Shown: positions 33,922-44,977, counted from the first letter of the stretch. The stretch: DNA of 64,000 nucleotides from Mycobacterium simiae (GCF_010727605.1 NZ_AP022568.1:2914001-2978000), one strand, 5' to 3'. Translations and numbers: made by a program. The notes: generated from the letters alone by a model not told the origin.

Positions 33922-35052
33922 GTGAGCGGCGGTCGGTTCACGCTGCTCGTTGTGCTGTGGTTGGTTGTCGCACAACCAGTTTGGTGTGTACACGCCGACC
34001 CTCCGGCGCCTGCGCCGGGGCCCATCGTGCGCCCCCTGGCGCCGGGTGAAGTGCTGCGCCTCGGGCCCACTGCCGGGACCGGCACTCCCACAAAGGATTA
34101 CGGCATAGGCGCGACGGATCTCTGCGAATTCCTGGAATTCCCCACCGAACTGCTGCAGGTCTGTGGCGACAGCTTCGCCGGCCAGGGCGTGGGGTTCGGT
34201 GGCTGGTACTCACCGATCGCGTTGCACGTCGACACCGCTTCGATCAACGACCCCGGCGGAGTGAGGTACACGGGCGTCACCGGGATCGGCAAGCCGCTGT
34301 TGGCTGATCCCACCCCCGCGGGTGATTCGCAGCTGCCGGCCGGCGTGGTACAGATCAACCGGCGCAACTACTTGATGGTGACGACCACCAAGGATCTGAA
34401 GCCGCAGAGCTCGCGGCTGGTGGCGGCCGAACCGGCGCACCCGGGGTGGCAGACCGTTGCGGGATCCACGCGTGACGGGTCGTATCAGGGCGGCTCGCAG
34501 ACCCAGATCAGCGGATATTACGACCCGATCCCAACCGACGAGTCACCGACCGGCTGGGTGTACATCGTCGCCAACAGCTTCACCCGTAGTCAGCCGGTTG
34601 TGCTGTATCGTGTTGCACCGCAATACTTTACGGACCGTTCGCGATGGCAGGGTTGGGCAGCCGGGCCGGGCGGCGGTTGGAACAAGCCGCCGACGCCGTT
34701 GTGGCCGGACATGGTCGGAGAGATGTGTGTCCGGCAGATCGACGGCAAGGCCGTGTTGTCCTACTTCAACGCCAGCACGGGCAACATGGAAGTGCGCGTG
34801 GCCAACGACCCCACCTCGCTAGGTGAGGCGCCGGTGACGACGGTGGTGCAGCACGACGAATGGCCCGAACCGGCGGAAAGCCTGCCGCCCCCCGAAGACA
34901 ACCGGCTCGCCCAGCCCTACGGCGGTTACATTTCGCCCGGTTCCACGCTCGACGAGATACGAATCTTCGTCAGCCAGTGGGACACTCGTGCGCGGGTGGC
35001 CGCGCCGTATCGGGTGATCCAGTTCGCGGTCAATCCGTTCAAACCTGACTGA
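33922..35052 (+). CDS. Secreted DUF4185-type protein (Rv3707c-like)
   Basis: This exported protein of 376 residues has unknown activity. An N-terminal signal (FTLLVVLWLVVAQPVWCVHA) is followed by a Pro-rich mature start. The body has repeated beta-strand motifs (FGGWYSPIALHVDT, WVYIVANSFTRSQPVVLYR, YGGYISPGSTLDEIRIFVSQW) that fit the five-bladed-propeller-like DUF4185 family. GTG 33922 is the first good start after asd, seven bases downstream of its stop, so it may belong to the ask-asd transcript. The longer reading frame that begins inside asd is not used. Confidence 0.85.
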   Translation: MSGGRFTLLVVLWLVVAQPVWCVHADPPAPAPGPIVRPLAPGEVLRLGPTAGTGTPTKDYGIGATDLCEFLEFPTELLQVCGDSFAGQGVGFGGWYSPIALHVDTASINDPGGVRYTGVTGIGKPLLADPTPAGDSQLPAGVVQINRRNYLMVTTTKDLKPQSSRLVAAEPAHPGWQTVAGSTRDGSYQGGSQTQISGYYDPIPTDESPTGWVYIVANSFTRSQPVVLYRVAPQYFTDRSRWQGWAAGPGGGWNKPPTPLWPDMVGEMCVRQIDGKAVLSYFNASTGNMEVRVANDPTSLGEAPVTTVVQHDEWPEPAESLPPPEDNRLAQPYGGYISPGSTLDEIRIFVSQWDTRARVAAPYRVIQFAVNPFKPD

Positions 35053-35073
35053 ACCGGCCACCTCACCCGGGCC

Positions 35074-35863
35074 GTGCAAGTAACGGGGGGTGGCGATGCA
35101 GCTGCGTCACATCAATATTCATTGGCGTTCTATGCCATCGCGCCGTACCACAATCCCGACGGCAGTCCCAACACCAGCTACACATCGCCCGACACCGTCG
35201 TCCTGGACTTGTCCCATCCGGAGACCGTGTTGTACACCCTGCAACCAGAACGGACAACGGGCGCTGTGGCAGTCTGCCCCAGTCAGTCAGAATTGCTTGT
35301 GGGGCAACGGTTTACAGAAGCAGGGCGGCTTCATGGTGGTCGGCGCCGGCGAGATTCCCGATCACCACACGCTGCCGATTCAGGCCGCCACCGCGAGCAC
35401 GCCGTAAGGGTTGTTGACTGCCACGCCGACTGCACTAGTAACGCCGCAGACCTTGCCGCAAGTTTACGGGCCGACCATCACCGGCATCCAAGAGATCGAC
35501 GGCAAGGAGGTGGTCTCGATGCGGGGACCTCGTTTTGCCCACTTCTCCACGCCGTAGAACGCCGTAGAACGCCGTAGAACGTTGAATGTCGGTTCGAGGC
35601 TGGCGAGCAGGCAGCGGCCAGACGGAAATCCGTGCGTCGTCGGGTCGGCGGGCGCGGGGAGTCCGGGCCCATACGCCATCAACCGGACGGATGATGCGTG
35701 TGGTGCGCCGTTCACCCATGGTGTGCTACTCAACGTCGGCCAGAAGGTGAGCGTCCCCAATGCGACCTGCGCGGTGGGTCCCGACCGGCTCGTCGCATCC
35801 CTGGGCACCAGCAGCGGTCCACATGGATTCGTGCTCAAACCCTCCGGCAGCATGGCGTTCTGA
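35074..35863 (+). pseudogene. Decayed ORF, possibly a secreted protein
   Basis: The region codes in pieces. One frame from about 35074 gives HQYSLAFYAIAPYHNPDGSP, then VVLDLSHPETVLYTLQP. From about 35240 another frame continues as FMVVGAGEIPDHHTLPI, a stop at 35405, VYGPTITGIQEIDGKEVVSM, a stop at 35555, and then a tail of ~100 residues with GAPFTHGVLLNVGQKVSVPN and GPHGFVLKPSGSMAF ending at 35863. So one frame change and two in-frame stops interrupt a protein-like sequence. The last part could still be made as a 93-residue ORF from 35582. I do not recognise the family. A 10-base unit GCCGTAGAAC occurs three times at 35551-35580. Confidence 0.5.
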
Positions 35864-36060
35864 GGCCCTATCGTCAGCCGGCCGCCTCGACCAAACCGGC
35901 GGCGAGGTCCGCACCGGAGAGGAAAGCGCCGTCCGAAACCGTGGCATCGGTCAAGCCGCTCTGCAGAGCGATTCCCCAGGCGAGGAGGGGTTTTGGCTCA
36001 CAGCTGCTTCATAAGTAGCGCATAGCCGGAACTATTGGTTACACCCGCATCATTTGTCTC

Positions 36061-36447
36061 ATGAGTGAAACATCTGACACCCCCACCACGCGGTCCGCGA
36101 CCGCAACTGCACCGGCCCTGGCAGAGCCGGTCGTGCACCGACCCGCCAGGGTCTTCCAAGCGGCGGCCTGGGTCGCCATCGTCGCCGGGACCGTGTTCAT
36201 CATCGCGGTCATCTTCTTCACCGGCTTCCTGCTCGGTAGGTCGACCGGACACCACCATGGCTTCCATCACCACCACAAGCACCACGCGATGTTTCATCCG
36301 CACCGCTGGGGTGGTCCCGGCGGTCCGGGTGGCGGAGCCATCGGCGGGCCTGGTGCCAACCAACCAGGTGGACCTGTCTCGGTAGCACCGGGTGCCCCGG
36401 GACCCAGCCAGATTCCGTCGTCGGTCGCACCGTCGCGCACGCCGTAG
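36061..36447 (+). CDS. Small His/Gly/Pro-rich single-span membrane protein (Rv3706c-like)
   Basis: The 128-residue protein has a cytoplasmic, Thr/Ala-rich N-terminus, one membrane span (~residues 35-58, VAIVAGTVFIIAVIFFTGFL), a striking His cluster (HHHGFHHHHKHH) just outside it, and a Gly/Pro tail. The His cluster could bind metal, but nothing proves it. A paralogue follows in tandem. The 197 bases before it, after the decayed ORF, hold no gene. Confidence 0.8.
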   Translation: MSETSDTPTTRSATATAPALAEPVVHRPARVFQAAAWVAIVAGTVFIIAVIFFTGFLLGRSTGHHHGFHHHHKHHAMFHPHRWGGPGGPGGGAIGGPGANQPGGPVSVAPGAPGPSQIPSSVAPSRTP

Positions 36448-36519
36448 TCGCCAGACAACCGATCCGACTCAACTGCTCACGGGGTAACAGGAGGACTCCG
36501 GGGACCACAAATCAACAGG

Positions 36520-36557
36520 ACAGTAGCCCGGTGCTCAGCGCAGCGCCGGGCTACTGT
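36520..36557 (+). terminator. Stem-loop between the two tandem membrane-protein genes
   Basis: A 16-bp stem (ACAGTAGCCCGGTGCT with AGCGCCGGGCTACTGT, one wobble pair) closes a 6-base loop. It lies 73 bases after the first stop codon. There is no long T run, as is common for mycobacterial terminators. Confidence 0.6.
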
Positions 36558-36658
36558 GCGTCTGCGATCGCGGCGGCCGGGCTCGAGTTCGGGTGAATTC
36601 ACAGCAACTTTGCCGCCGACTGTGTTGCAGCAGTCCATCCGGGGGCAGTATTCAATGC

Positions 36659-37084
36659 ATGAGCGAAACACCAGAACGCGGGATACAGCCGGCTGTCGAC
36701 ACCACTGCGCCTCCAGCACCGCCGCGGGCCAAGCCGCCCAAGCTCTACGCGGCCGCAGCGTGGGTGGTCATCGTCGCAGGCATCGTCTTCATCCTGTCGG
36801 TCGTCTTCTTTTCCGGCGCTATGATCTTCGGTTATCACCATCAGCGGTGCCACCATCACGGCGTGATGTTCAGACCAGGCGGCCCCGGCGGCCCGAGCCC
36901 GTGGCAGTACGGCGGACCGGGTGCCCCCGGCCCTTATCCGGGCAGTCCGTATGGACCCGGCCCCGCTGCGGGTCCGTTCGGACCTGGCGGCCCCGGCGGC
37001 CCGATTGCGGCGCCCGGCGGGCCGGGCGGTCCGGCACCGGCAACCAGCGCTCCGATCCCGGCTCCGCCGGGACCGCGTCCGTAG
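36659..37084 (+). CDS. Small Gly/Pro-rich single-span membrane protein (Rv3705A-like)
   Basis: This is a paralogue of the preceding gene, with 141 residues. It starts MSETPERG, close to the MSETSDTP of its neighbour, has one span ([19 protein letters not shown]) and a short His group ([10 protein letters not shown]), then a long Gly/Pro tail (GPGGPG-type repeats). ATG 36659 is used because upstream in-frame codons lack similarity to the paralogue. The tail's biased composition makes a shifted frame of this region look like an open extension of the catalase gene; it is not. Confidence 0.82.
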   Translation: MSETPERGIQPAVDTTAPPAPPRAKPPKLYAAAAWVVIVAGIVFILSVVFFSGAMIFGYHHQRCHHHGVMFRPGGPGGPSPWQYGGPGAPGPYPGSPYGPGPAAGPFGPGGPGGPIAAPGGPGGPAPATSAPIPAPPGPRP

Positions 37085-37098
37085 TGTCGATTCAGCAG

Positions 37099-37141
37099 CC
37101 ACGACGGCCCGGCGCCCCTACGGGGTGCTGGGTCGTCGTGG
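37099..37141 (+). terminator. Stem-loop before the catalase gene
   Basis: CCACGACGGCCCGGCGCCCC pairs with GGGGTGCTGGGTCGTCGTGG (mostly Watson-Crick plus three wobble pairs) around a short TAC loop, then GTTTGAC. It lies 14 bases after the preceding stop. It probably separates that gene from the catalase. Confidence 0.65.
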
Positions 37142-37256
37142 TTTGACAGTGAAAGTTCTTGACATTGATTCGTATTCAGCCCGGTTGGGTACACATGGCA
37201 CTGCCCTCGGCAGTGCATCAGCCCCATCCGACAAGGAGATGACGAGGAGATCTGAG

Positions 37257-38699
37257 ATGACGGAGCGTTTCACCACGACGGATGCGGGGATCGCTGCCCC
37301 CAGCGACGAGCAGTCGCTAACGATCGGCCCCGACGGCCCGATTCTGCTGCAGGACCACTACCTGATCGAGCAGATGGCGCAATTCAACCGGGAGCGTATC
37401 CCGGAACGTCAGCCGCACGCCAAGGGCGGCGGTGCATTCGGTCAGTTCGAAGTGACCAACGACGTCAGCCAGTACACTCGGGCCGCGGTGTTCCAGCCCG
37501 GCACCAAAACCGAGATGCTGGCCCGTTTTTCGACGGTGGCCGGTGAGCGCGGCAGCCCGGACACCTGGCGGGACCCGCGTGGTTTCGCATTGAAGTTCTA
37601 CACATCCGAAGGCAACTTCGACCTGGTGGGTAACAATACCCCGGTCTTCTTCATGCGCGATCCGCTGAAGTTCCAGCACTTCATCCGTTCCCAAAAGCGG
37701 ATGCAGGCAACAAATTTGCGTGACCATAACATGCAATGGGATTTTTGGAGCCTGTCGCCGGAATCCGCGCATCAGGTGACGTGGCTGATGGGCGATCGCG
37801 GAATTCCCAAGACGTGGCGCAACATGAACGGCTACAGCAGCCACACCTACAGCTGGATCAATGCCGCCGGCGAAATCTTTTGGGTGAAGTATCACTTCAT
37901 CACCGATCAGGGGATCGAGTTCCTCACCCAGGAAGACGCCGACCGATTGGCCGGCGAGGACGGCGATTACCACCAGCGCGACCTGTACGACGCAATCGAG
38001 CGGGGTGACTATCCCAGCTGGACGCTCAAGATGCAGATCATGCCGTACGAGGAGGCGAAGGACTACCGTTTCAACCCGTTCGACCTGACGAAAGTGTGGC
38101 CGCACGGCGATTATCCACTGATCGACGTCGGCAAGATGACGCTGAATCGCAACGTCACGGACTACCACACCGAGATCGAGCAGGCGGCGTTCGAACCGAA
38201 CAACACCGTGCCCGGCACCGGGCTGAGTCCGGACAAGATGTTGCAGGCGCGAGGTTTCTCCTACTCCGATGCGCACCGCGCTCGACTGGGTGCCAACTAT
38301 CGGCAAATCCCGGTCAACGAGCCCAAGGTGGAGGTCAACAGTTATTCCAAAGACGGCGTGATGCGCATCAAGAATGTGACCGATCCGGTGTATGCGCCCA
38401 ACTCTTACGGCGGCCCGCACGCGGATCCGGCACGCGCGGCTGAGGTGCGCTGGCATGCCGACGGCCAGATGATCCGCGCGGCTTACACGTTGCACGCCGA
38501 GGATGACGACTGGAGCCAGGCGGGCACCATGGTCCGCGAGGTCCTCGACGACGCGGCCCGCGACCGATTGGCGCACAACATCATTGGACACCTCTCCAAG
38601 GGTGTGCGGGAGCCGGTGCTGTCGCGGGTCTTCGAGTATTGGCGCAACGTCGATCCCGATCTCGGCAAGAAGGTGGAGGAAGGCTTTCGGGGCCAGTAG
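37257..38699 (+). CDS. katA: Monofunctional haem catalase (clade-3-like)
   Basis: It breaks hydrogen peroxide to water and oxygen. The 480-residue size is that of small-subunit catalases. Key residues are seen: catalytic His in [12 protein letters not shown], Asn in [14 protein letters not shown], the [11 protein letters not shown] loop, and the haem-ligand Tyr in [22 protein letters not shown] seven bases before ATG 37257 decides the start over an ATG at 37239. This type differs from the KatG catalase-peroxidase of M. tuberculosis. TTGACA at 37143, with 17 bases to TGATTC, is a weak promoter candidate. The gene interrupts an otherwise conserved mycobacterial order. Confidence 0.95.
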   Translation: MTERFTTTDAGIAAPSDEQSLTIGPDGPILLQDHYLIEQMAQFNRERIPERQPHAKGGGAFGQFEVTNDVSQYTRAAVFQPGTKTEMLARFSTVAGERGSPDTWRDPRGFALKFYTSEGNFDLVGNNTPVFFMRDPLKFQHFIRSQKRMQATNLRDHNMQWDFWSLSPESAHQVTWLMGDRGIPKTWRNMNGYSSHTYSWINAAGEIFWVKYHFITDQGIEFLTQEDADRLAGEDGDYHQRDLYDAIERGDYPSWTLKMQIMPYEEAKDYRFNPFDLTKVWPHGDYPLIDVGKMTLNRNVTDYHTEIEQAAFEPNNTVPGTGLSPDKMLQARGFSYSDAHRARLGANYRQIPVNEPKVEVNSYSKDGVMRIKNVTDPVYAPNSYGGPHADPARAAEVRWHADGQMIRAAYTLHAEDDDWSQAGTMVREVLDDAARDRLAHNIIGHLSKGVREPVLSRVFEYWRNVDPDLGKKVEEGFRGQ

Positions 38700-38755
38700 T
38701 TCACCCGGGTGACGTGGGTGCACGGGTCGGCGTCAGCCTGGCATGATCGAACCTC

Positions 38756-39400
38756 ATGATGCGGATCTCCGCCGTGGCGGTGAGCGCCGGTCTGGCGCTG
38801 GGCTGGTCCACCCCGACCGCGTCCGCCCATCCCTCCGATCCCGGTGTCGTGTCGTATGCGGTCCTCGGCAAAGGGTCGGTCGGCAACGTCGTCGGCGGCC
38901 CGATGGGTTGGGAGTCGGTATTCATGGAGCCCTTCCAGGGGTTCTTCGTCGACGTGCCCGACTGCAACAATTGGGCCGACATCGGTCTGCCCGAGGTGTT
39001 CAACGATCCCGACCTGGCGTCGTTCAACGGGGCCGTCACGCAAACGTCGGCCACCGACCAAACTCACCTGGTCAAGCAGGCGGTCGGGGTGTTCGCCACC
39101 ACCGACGCCGCAAACCGTGCCTTTCACCGCGTGGTCGACCGGACCGGCGGCTGCTCGGGGCAGACCACCGCGATGCACCTGGACAACGGGCAAACGCAGG
39201 TGTGGACGTTCGCCGGCGCACCGGCAACGGCCGCCGACGCGAATTGGACCAAGCAGGAAGCGGGCACCGATCGACGCTGTTTCAATCAAACCCGGCTGCG
39301 CGAAAACGTGGTGTTGCAGGCCAAGGTTTGTCAGTCTGGCAACGCGGGCCCCGCGGTGAATGTGCTGGCCGGTGCCATGCAAAACGCGCTGGGGCAGTAG
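38756..39400 (+). CDS. Secreted protein with PknH-like extracellular domain (Rv3705c-like)
   Basis: This 214-residue exported protein has a signal peptide (ISAVAVSAGLALG, cut near ASA-HPS). The mature part has the pattern of the mycobacterial sensor domain found outside PknH: DVPDCNNWADIG, AVGVFATTDAANRAFHRV, GGCSGQT, RRCFNQTRLRENVVLQAKVC, and four cysteines placed for two disulfides. The ligand is unknown. ATG 38756 and ATG 38759 are both possible starts. It precedes egtA by 158 bases on the same strand, as in M. tuberculosis. Confidence 0.85.
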   Translation: MMRISAVAVSAGLALGWSTPTASAHPSDPGVVSYAVLGKGSVGNVVGGPMGWESVFMEPFQGFFVDVPDCNNWADIGLPEVFNDPDLASFNGAVTQTSATDQTHLVKQAVGVFATTDAANRAFHRVVDRTGGCSGQTTAMHLDNGQTQVWTFAGAPATAADANWTKQEAGTDRRCFNQTRLRENVVLQAKVCQSGNAGPAVNVLAGAMQNALGQ

Positions 39401-39558
39401 CCGGTGAAGTCGGGTGTCCATGCCAGCCGCGCCGTCCGGACCTGTGCGGACGGGAATATGTCGGGGCGATCTGGAAGATGAACTGATGGCGGCTATCGTT
39501 CGGATATCCGCCCAACATGTTGCTCGGCGTGCCTGGTCGGGCCCGGAGGGATCGTGAT

Positions 39559-40848
39559 ATGACGCTCGCCGCTATCACCGCCGCGGCCTCGCAACTCGAC
39601 GTCGCCCGCCCCGCCGAATCGGCGTTGACCAGCTCCGAGGAAGCCGCCCAATACATCGCCGACGGGTGCCTGATCGACGGCCCCGCGGGACGTGTCGGGC
39701 TGGAGATGGAAGGGCACTGCTTCGACCCGGTTGACCCACACCGCCGGCCCAGCTGGGACGAAATCACCGGAGTCATCGACGCGCTGCCGTTGCTGCCCGG
39801 CGGCAGCGCGGTCACCGTGGAGCCTGGCGGCGCGATCGAATTATCCGGTCGACCGGAGGACAGTGTGCTGACCGCTATCGAGGCGATGCGCACTGACCAG
39901 GGGGTGTTGCGTAAGACCCTGGCCGACGAGGGGCTGGGACTGGTCTTTTTGGGCACCGATCCGCTGCGGTCGCCCAAGCGCATCAACCCGGGCGCACGCT
40001 ACCGCGCGATGGAGGAGTTCTTCGCCGCCGGCCAGTCCGCCGAGGCGGGCGCCGCGATGATGACGTCGACGGCCTCGATTCAGCTCAACGTGGATGCCGG
40101 GCCGCAAACCGAGTGGGCCGCCCGGGTGCGGCTGGCCCATGCCTTGGGGCCCACCATGATTGCGATCACCGCGAACTCCCCGATGCTCGGCGGTGAATTC
40201 ACCGGTTGGCAGTCCAGCCGCCAGCGGGTGTGGGGGCAGATGGACTCGGCGCGCTGCGGGCCGATCCTGGGCGCAAGCGGTGACGACCCCGGCACCGAGT
40301 GGGCCCGCTACGCACTCAAGGCGCCGGTGATGATGGTGCACAATCCCCAGGCCGTCCCGCTCACCCACTACGTGTCGTTCGCGGACTGGGCCGACGGCTC
40401 AGCGCAGCTGTGCGGCCGCCGCCCCAGCCTCGCCGACCTCGACTATCACCTCACCACGCTGTTCCCGCCGGTGCGACCCAGACGGTGGCTGGAAATCCGC
40501 TACCTCGACAGCACGCCGGACCAGTACTGGCCCGCCCTCGTGTTCACTCTGACGACGCTGCTCGACGACCCGGATGCCGCCGCCGCGGCTGCCGCGGCGG
40601 TCGAGCCGGTGGCGACCGCCTGGGATAACGCGGCCCGGCTCGGTCTGGCCGACCGGCGGCTGCGGGCGGCCGCCGTGTCGTGTGTGGCAATCGCGGCCGA
40701 CAAGGCTCCGGTCGACCTCACTGACGCGATGCAGCGGTTGCTCGCCGATGTCGAGCGGGGCCGATGTCCCGGCGATGGCTTCTCCGATCAGGTCATCGAC
40801 AGCGGCATCGCGGCCACGGTGTCGCAGCTGGCGCAAGGGGAGTTGTGA
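39559..40848 (+). CDS. egtA: EgtA, glutamate-cysteine ligase for ergothioneine
   Basis: EgtA makes gamma-glutamyl-cysteine, the sulfur donor for EgtB. The 429-residue protein is of the plant/actinobacterial GCS2 type: [13 protein letters not shown] with the metal-binding Glu, [23 protein letters not shown], and a C-terminal [18 protein letters not shown] 39559 ([14 protein letters not shown]) has GGAGGG upstream and the expected mycobacterial N-terminus. Its stop overlaps the egtB start. Confidence 0.95.
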   Translation: MTLAAITAAASQLDVARPAESALTSSEEAAQYIADGCLIDGPAGRVGLEMEGHCFDPVDPHRRPSWDEITGVIDALPLLPGGSAVTVEPGGAIELSGRPEDSVLTAIEAMRTDQGVLRKTLADEGLGLVFLGTDPLRSPKRINPGARYRAMEEFFAAGQSAEAGAAMMTSTASIQLNVDAGPQTEWAARVRLAHALGPTMIAITANSPMLGGEFTGWQSSRQRVWGQMDSARCGPILGASGDDPGTEWARYALKAPVMMVHNPQAVPLTHYVSFADWADGSAQLCGRRPSLADLDYHLTTLFPPVRPRRWLEIRYLDSTPDQYWPALVFTLTTLLDDPDAAAAAAAAVEPVATAWDNAARLGLADRRLRAAAVSCVAIAADKAPVDLTDAMQRLLADVERGRCPGDGFSDQVIDSGIAATVSQLAQGEL

Positions 40849-42155
40849 CTTCGCGACAACGAATCGCCGACGATCTCGAGCGGGCGCGGGCCCGCACATT
40901 GCGGCTGGTCGATTTCGACGACGACGAACTGCATCGTCAGTACCACCCGCTGATGAGCCCGCTGGTGTGGGATCTCGCGCACATCGGCCAGCAAGAGGAG
41001 CTGTGGCTGTTGCGCGGCGGCGACCCCGCTCGCCCCGGGATGCTGGACCCGGCGGTGGAGGGCCTCTACGACGCCTTCGTGCATCCGCGCGCCAGCCGTG
41101 TCGACTTGCCGCTGCTGTCTCCCGAACAAGCCCGATCGTATTGCCGCACAGTGCGTTCCGCGGCGTTGGATGCGCTGGACGCGCTGCCTGACAATCCGGC
41201 CGGTGACCGTGCGGCCTTCACCTACGGGATGATCGTCAGCCACGAGCACCAACACGACGAAACGATGCTGCAGGCGTTGAACCTGCGCACCGGCAGCCCG
41301 CTGCTGCGCGACCCCGTCAGCTTGCCGCCTGGGCGGGCTGGCCTGGCCGGGACGTCGGTGCTGGTGCCGGGCGGCCCGTTCGTACTCGGCGTAAACGCCT
41401 CCAGCGAACCCTTCTCGCTGGACAACGAGCGCCCCGCCCACGTCGTCGACGTGCCGTCGTTTCGAATTGGACGGGTCCCGGTCACCAACGGCGAATGGCA
41501 GCAGTTCATCGGCGACGGCGGCTACCGCGATCCCCGTTGGTGGTCGGCACGCGGGTGGGAGTACCGGTCGAACGCCGGTCTTGCCGCACCGCAATTCTGG
41601 GGTTCTGACGGCCGCACCCGGACCCGGTTCGGCTACATCGAGGACATCCCGCCCGACGAACCGGTGCAGCATGTCACCTATTTCGAGGCGGAGGCCTACG
41701 CCGCCTGGGCCGGTGCCCGGCTGCCCAGCGAAATCGAGTGGGAGAAGGCCTGCGCTTGGGATCCGGCCACCGAGACCCGGCGCCGCTACCCGTGGGGGTC
41801 CCACGAGCCGTCAAGCGAGCTCGCCAACCTGGGCGGAACCGCGCTGCGCCCGGCGCCGGTGGGTGCCTACCCGGCCGGCGCCTCGGCCTACGGCGTTGAG
41901 CAGATGCTCGGTGATGTCTGGGAATGGACCAGCTCGCCGCTGCGGCCGTGGCCCGGATTTGTGCCGATGATCTACGAGCGGTATTCGCAGCCGTTCTTCG
42001 ACGGCGACTACCGGGTTTTGCGCGGTGGATCGTGGGCGGTGGAAGCGGCCATCCTGCGGCCCAGCTTCCGCAATTGGGATCATCCGATCCGTCGGCAGAT
42101 CTTCTCCGGGGTGCGGTTGGCTTGGGACGTTCCCGACGCGGGAGATCGCACCTGA
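40845..42155 (+). CDS. egtB: EgtB, hercynine oxygenase (sulfoxide synthase)
   Basis: This non-haem iron enzyme joins gamma-glutamyl-cysteine to hercynine with oxygen. The 436-residue protein has an N-terminal DinB-like domain with the iron His residues (ELHRQYHPL and [10 protein letters not shown]) and a C-terminal FGE/sulfatase-like domain (NEWQ-type [37 protein letters not shown]). The GTG at 40845 overlaps the egtA stop in GTGA, so translation is coupled. Confidence 0.96.
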   Translation: MTSRQRIADDLERARARTLRLVDFDDDELHRQYHPLMSPLVWDLAHIGQQEELWLLRGGDPARPGMLDPAVEGLYDAFVHPRASRVDLPLLSPEQARSYCRTVRSAALDALDALPDNPAGDRAAFTYGMIVSHEHQHDETMLQALNLRTGSPLLRDPVSLPPGRAGLAGTSVLVPGGPFVLGVNASSEPFSLDNERPAHVVDVPSFRIGRVPVTNGEWQQFIGDGGYRDPRWWSARGWEYRSNAGLAAPQFWGSDGRTRTRFGYIEDIPPDEPVQHVTYFEAEAYAAWAGARLPSEIEWEKACAWDPATETRRRYPWGSHEPSSELANLGGTALRPAPVGAYPAGASAYGVEQMLGDVWEWTSSPLRPWPGFVPMIYERYSQPFFDGDYRVLRGGSWAVEAAILRPSFRNWDHPIRRQIFSGVRLAWDVPDAGDRT

Positions 42156-42868
42156 TGTGTCGTCACCTCGGCTGGCTGGGCGCCGAAGTCAGCGTCTCGA
42201 CGCTGGTGCTGGATCCGCCGTTCGGCCTTCGGGTGCAGTCCTACGCACCGCGCCGCCAGAAACACGGCCTGATGAACGCCGACGGCTGGGGCGTAGGGTT
42301 TTTCGATCGCTCCGTCGCCGGCGGTGTGCCCCGACGCTGGCGCAGCGCGGCACCGCTGTGGGGCGACGCTTCGTTCGACTCGGTAGCCCCGGCGCTGCGC
42401 AGCGGCTGCGTGGTGGCCGCGGTGCGCTCGGCGACGGTGGGCATGCCGATCGAAGTCAGTGCCACCGCACCGTTCACCGACGGGCAATGGTTGTTGTCGC
42501 ACAACGGCGTCGTCGATCGTGGTGTGCTGCCGTTGACGGCAACGGCCGAATCCGTTTGTGATAGCGCGATGTTGGCGGCTACCATCTTCGCGTTGGGCCT
42601 GGACGCGCTGGGTGCGACGATCGCGCAGATCGGCGCGCTCGACCCCCACGCCCGGCTGAATATCCTGGCGGCCAACGGTTCTCGCATGCTGGCCACCGCG
42701 TGGGGTGACACCCTGTCCATCCTGCGCCGCGACGACGGCGTGGTGTTGGCCAGCGAGCCCTACGACGACGACTCGGATTGGGAAGACATACCCGATCACC
42801 ATCTCGTCGAAGTCACCGCGCAGGGTGTGACGATGACCCCGCTGGACGAGCCGAAGGGATCTCGATGA
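42155..42868 (+). CDS. egtC: EgtC, gamma-glutamyl-hercynylcysteine sulfoxide amidohydrolase
   Basis: EgtC removes the glutamyl group from the EgtB product. It is an N-terminal-nucleophile (glutamine amidotransferase class II) hydrolase of 237 residues; Cys-2 in MCRHLGWLG is the nucleophile after Met removal. [15 protein letters not shown] and [11 protein letters not shown] are the usual class II loops. Its ATG overlaps the egtB stop by one base. Confidence 0.95.
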   Translation: MCRHLGWLGAEVSVSTLVLDPPFGLRVQSYAPRRQKHGLMNADGWGVGFFDRSVAGGVPRRWRSAAPLWGDASFDSVAPALRSGCVVAAVRSATVGMPIEVSATAPFTDGQWLLSHNGVVDRGVLPLTATAESVCDSAMLAATIFALGLDALGATIAQIGALDPHARLNILAANGSRMLATAWGDTLSILRRDDGVVLASEPYDDDSDWEDIPDHHLVEVTAQGVTMTPLDEPKGSR

Positions 42869-43830
42869 CGCTGTCGCTGTCCAACCACCTGGCCGCCGAC
42901 TCGGCGTATCACGCATTGCGCCGAGATGTCTTCGATGGCCTGCAGCGTGCGCCGAAGTCGTTGCCGCCCAAATGGTTTTACGATTCTGTGGGCAGCGAAC
43001 TGTTCGACCAGATCACCCGGCTGCCGGAGTACTATCCCACCCGGGCGGAGGCGGAGATCCTGGGCGCCCGGTCCGCCGAGATCGCGTCGACAAGCCAGGC
43101 CGACACGCTGGTCGAGTTGGGTAGCGGAACGTCGGAGAAGACTCGGCTATTGCTGGACGCACTGCACCGGCGCACAGCCTTGCGTCGGTTCGTCCCGTTC
43201 GACGTCGATGCCGGCATCCTGGCGACCGCCGCCGCTGCCATCCAACAGGAATACCCAGGCGTCGAGATCAAGGCCGTGTGCGGCGATTTCGAGGAGCACC
43301 TCGGTGAGATCCCGGCCGGGGGCCGGCGCCTGTTCGTGTTCCTCGGGTCGACGATCGGCAACCTCACTCCGGGGCCGCGCGCCGAATTTCTCACCACCCT
43401 GGCCGGGGTTATGCAGCCCGGCGACACCCTGCTGCTGGGCACCGACCTGGTCAAGGACACCGGCCGGTTGCTGCGCGCCTACGACGACGCCGCGGGAGTG
43501 ACGGCACGCTTCAACCGCAATGTGCTCGCCGTGGTCAACCGGGAACTGGATGCGGATTTCGACGTCGCCGCCTTCGAGCACGTGGCGCGGTGGAACGTTG
43601 CGGAGGAACGCATTGAGATGTGGCTGCGGACCGACCGACCGCAGCGAGTCCGGATCGGGGCCCTGGACCTGACCGTCGAGTTCGCGGCCGGTGAGGAGAT
43701 GCTGACCGAGGTGTCCAGCAAGTTCCGTTCCGAGGGGGTAAGCGCGGAGCTGGCCGGCGCGGGCCTGCGCCGCCTTCAGTGGTGGACCGACACCGCGGGC
43801 GATTTCGGTTTGTCGTTAGCGGTCAAGTGA
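42865..43830 (+). CDS. egtD: EgtD, histidine N-alpha-methyltransferase
   Basis: EgtD trimethylates histidine to hercynine with SAM, the committed step of ergothioneine synthesis. At 321 residues it equals the M. tuberculosis enzyme in length. The Rossmann motif [19 protein letters not shown], the substrate part [20 protein letters not shown], the [10 protein letters not shown] loop and the [13 protein letters not shown] region are all present. The ATG overlaps the egtC stop in ATGA. Confidence 0.97.
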   Translation: MTLSLSNHLAADSAYHALRRDVFDGLQRAPKSLPPKWFYDSVGSELFDQITRLPEYYPTRAEAEILGARSAEIASTSQADTLVELGSGTSEKTRLLLDALHRRTALRRFVPFDVDAGILATAAAAIQQEYPGVEIKAVCGDFEEHLGEIPAGGRRLFVFLGSTIGNLTPGPRAEFLTTLAGVMQPGDTLLLGTDLVKDTGRLLRAYDDAAGVTARFNRNVLAVVNRELDADFDVAAFEHVARWNVAEERIEMWLRTDRPQRVRIGALDLTVEFAAGEEMLTEVSSKFRSEGVSAELAGAGLRRLQWWTDTAGDFGLSLAVK

Positions 43831-44972
43831 ACGAGGCTGCGTCGCTGGCCGACCGGTGGCGGGCGGCCCGACCACCGGCGGCCGGCCTCCATCTCGATAG
43901 TGCCGCCAGCTCGCGGCAAAGCTTCGCGGCCATCGACGCCGCTGCACAGCACGCCCGGCACGAGGCCGAGGTCGGCGCATATGTGGCGGCACAGGCGGCG
44001 GCCACCACGTTGGATGCCGGGCGCGCCGCCCTCGCCGCGCTGACCGGAATGGCCGACGCCGACGTCATCTACACCACCGGCTCGCTGAATGCCTTGGATC
44101 TGCTGCTCGGTAGTTGGCCCACCGAGCGCCGGACCCTGGCTTGCCTGCCCGGCGAATACGGTCCCAACCTCGCGGTGATGGCGGCCTACGGCTTCGATCG
44201 ACGGTTGCTGCCGACGCTCGAGGATGGCCGGCTCGCGCTCGACGACGCGGCGTTCGCCCTCGAGACCGACCCGCCCGATTTCGTCCACCTGACTCCGGTG
44301 GCCAGCCACAGCGGTGTGGTGCAACCTATTTCGATGGTGGTGCAGCTGTGCCGCGACCTGGGGTTGCCGCTGGTTGTCGACGCTGCCCAGGCGTTGGGCC
44401 AGGTGGACTGCGCGGTCGGGGCCGACGTGATGTACTCCTCGTCCCGCAAGTGGATGGCCGGTCCGCGCGGCGTGGGTTTCCTGGCCATCCGGGCGGACCT
44501 GACGCGGCGGCTGCGCCCCCGGCTGCCGGCGCCGACATGGTCCGAACCGGTGTCGGTGGCCCAGCAACTCGAATTCGGTGAAGCCAATATCGCCGCGCGC
44601 GTCGGGTTTTCGGTGGCGCTCGGTGAGTATCTGGGGTTTGGGCCCGCGGCGGTGCGGGCGAGGCTGGCCGAGGTCGGCCGCATCAGCCGCAGCACGCTGG
44701 CCGACGTGCCGGGATGGGCCGTGCTCGAAGAAGTCGAAGAACCAAGCGCAATAACCACTTTGGCGCCTACCGACGGCGCCGACCCGCAGCTGGTGCAGGA
44801 TTGGCTGCTCACCGAACGACGGATCTTGAGTACCTTCGCGGGCATTCAGCGCGCGCCGCTGGCGATGACGGCACCGGTGCTGCGGATCTCCCCGCATGCC
44901 GACACCACCGCGGCGGACCTGGAGACCTTCGCCGAGGCGCTGATCGCCGCGACCGCCGCGACCGCCGCCTAG
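43827..44972 (+). CDS. egtE: EgtE, PLP-dependent C-S lyase
   Basis: EgtE cleaves hercynylcysteine sulfoxide to ergothioneine. The 381-residue aminotransferase-class-V protein has the PLP Asp in [15 protein letters not shown], the Schiff-base Lys in [18 protein letters not shown] and a C-terminal [12 protein letters not shown] region. The GTG at 43827 overlaps the egtD stop in GTGA. It is the last gene of the five-gene operon; a stem-loop follows. Confidence 0.94.
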   Translation: MNEAASLADRWRAARPPAAGLHLDSAASSRQSFAAIDAAAQHARHEAEVGAYVAAQAAATTLDAGRAALAALTGMADADVIYTTGSLNALDLLLGSWPTERRTLACLPGEYGPNLAVMAAYGFDRRLLPTLEDGRLALDDAAFALETDPPDFVHLTPVASHSGVVQPISMVVQLCRDLGLPLVVDAAQALGQVDCAVGADVMYSSSRKWMAGPRGVGFLAIRADLTRRLRPRLPAPTWSEPVSVAQQLEFGEANIAARVGFSVALGEYLGFGPAAVRARLAEVGRISRSTLADVPGWAVLEEVEEPSAITTLAPTDGADPQLVQDWLLTERRILSTFAGIQRAPLAMTAPVLRISPHADTTAADLETFAEALIAATAATAA

Positions 44973-44977
44973 CGGGG

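Noticed and set aside
36921..37256. An open extension that would add ~112 residues to the catalase N-terminus
   Set aside because: It is a shifted reading of the Gly/Pro tail of the preceding gene and crosses a strong stem-loop; a good ribosome site exists only before ATG 37257.
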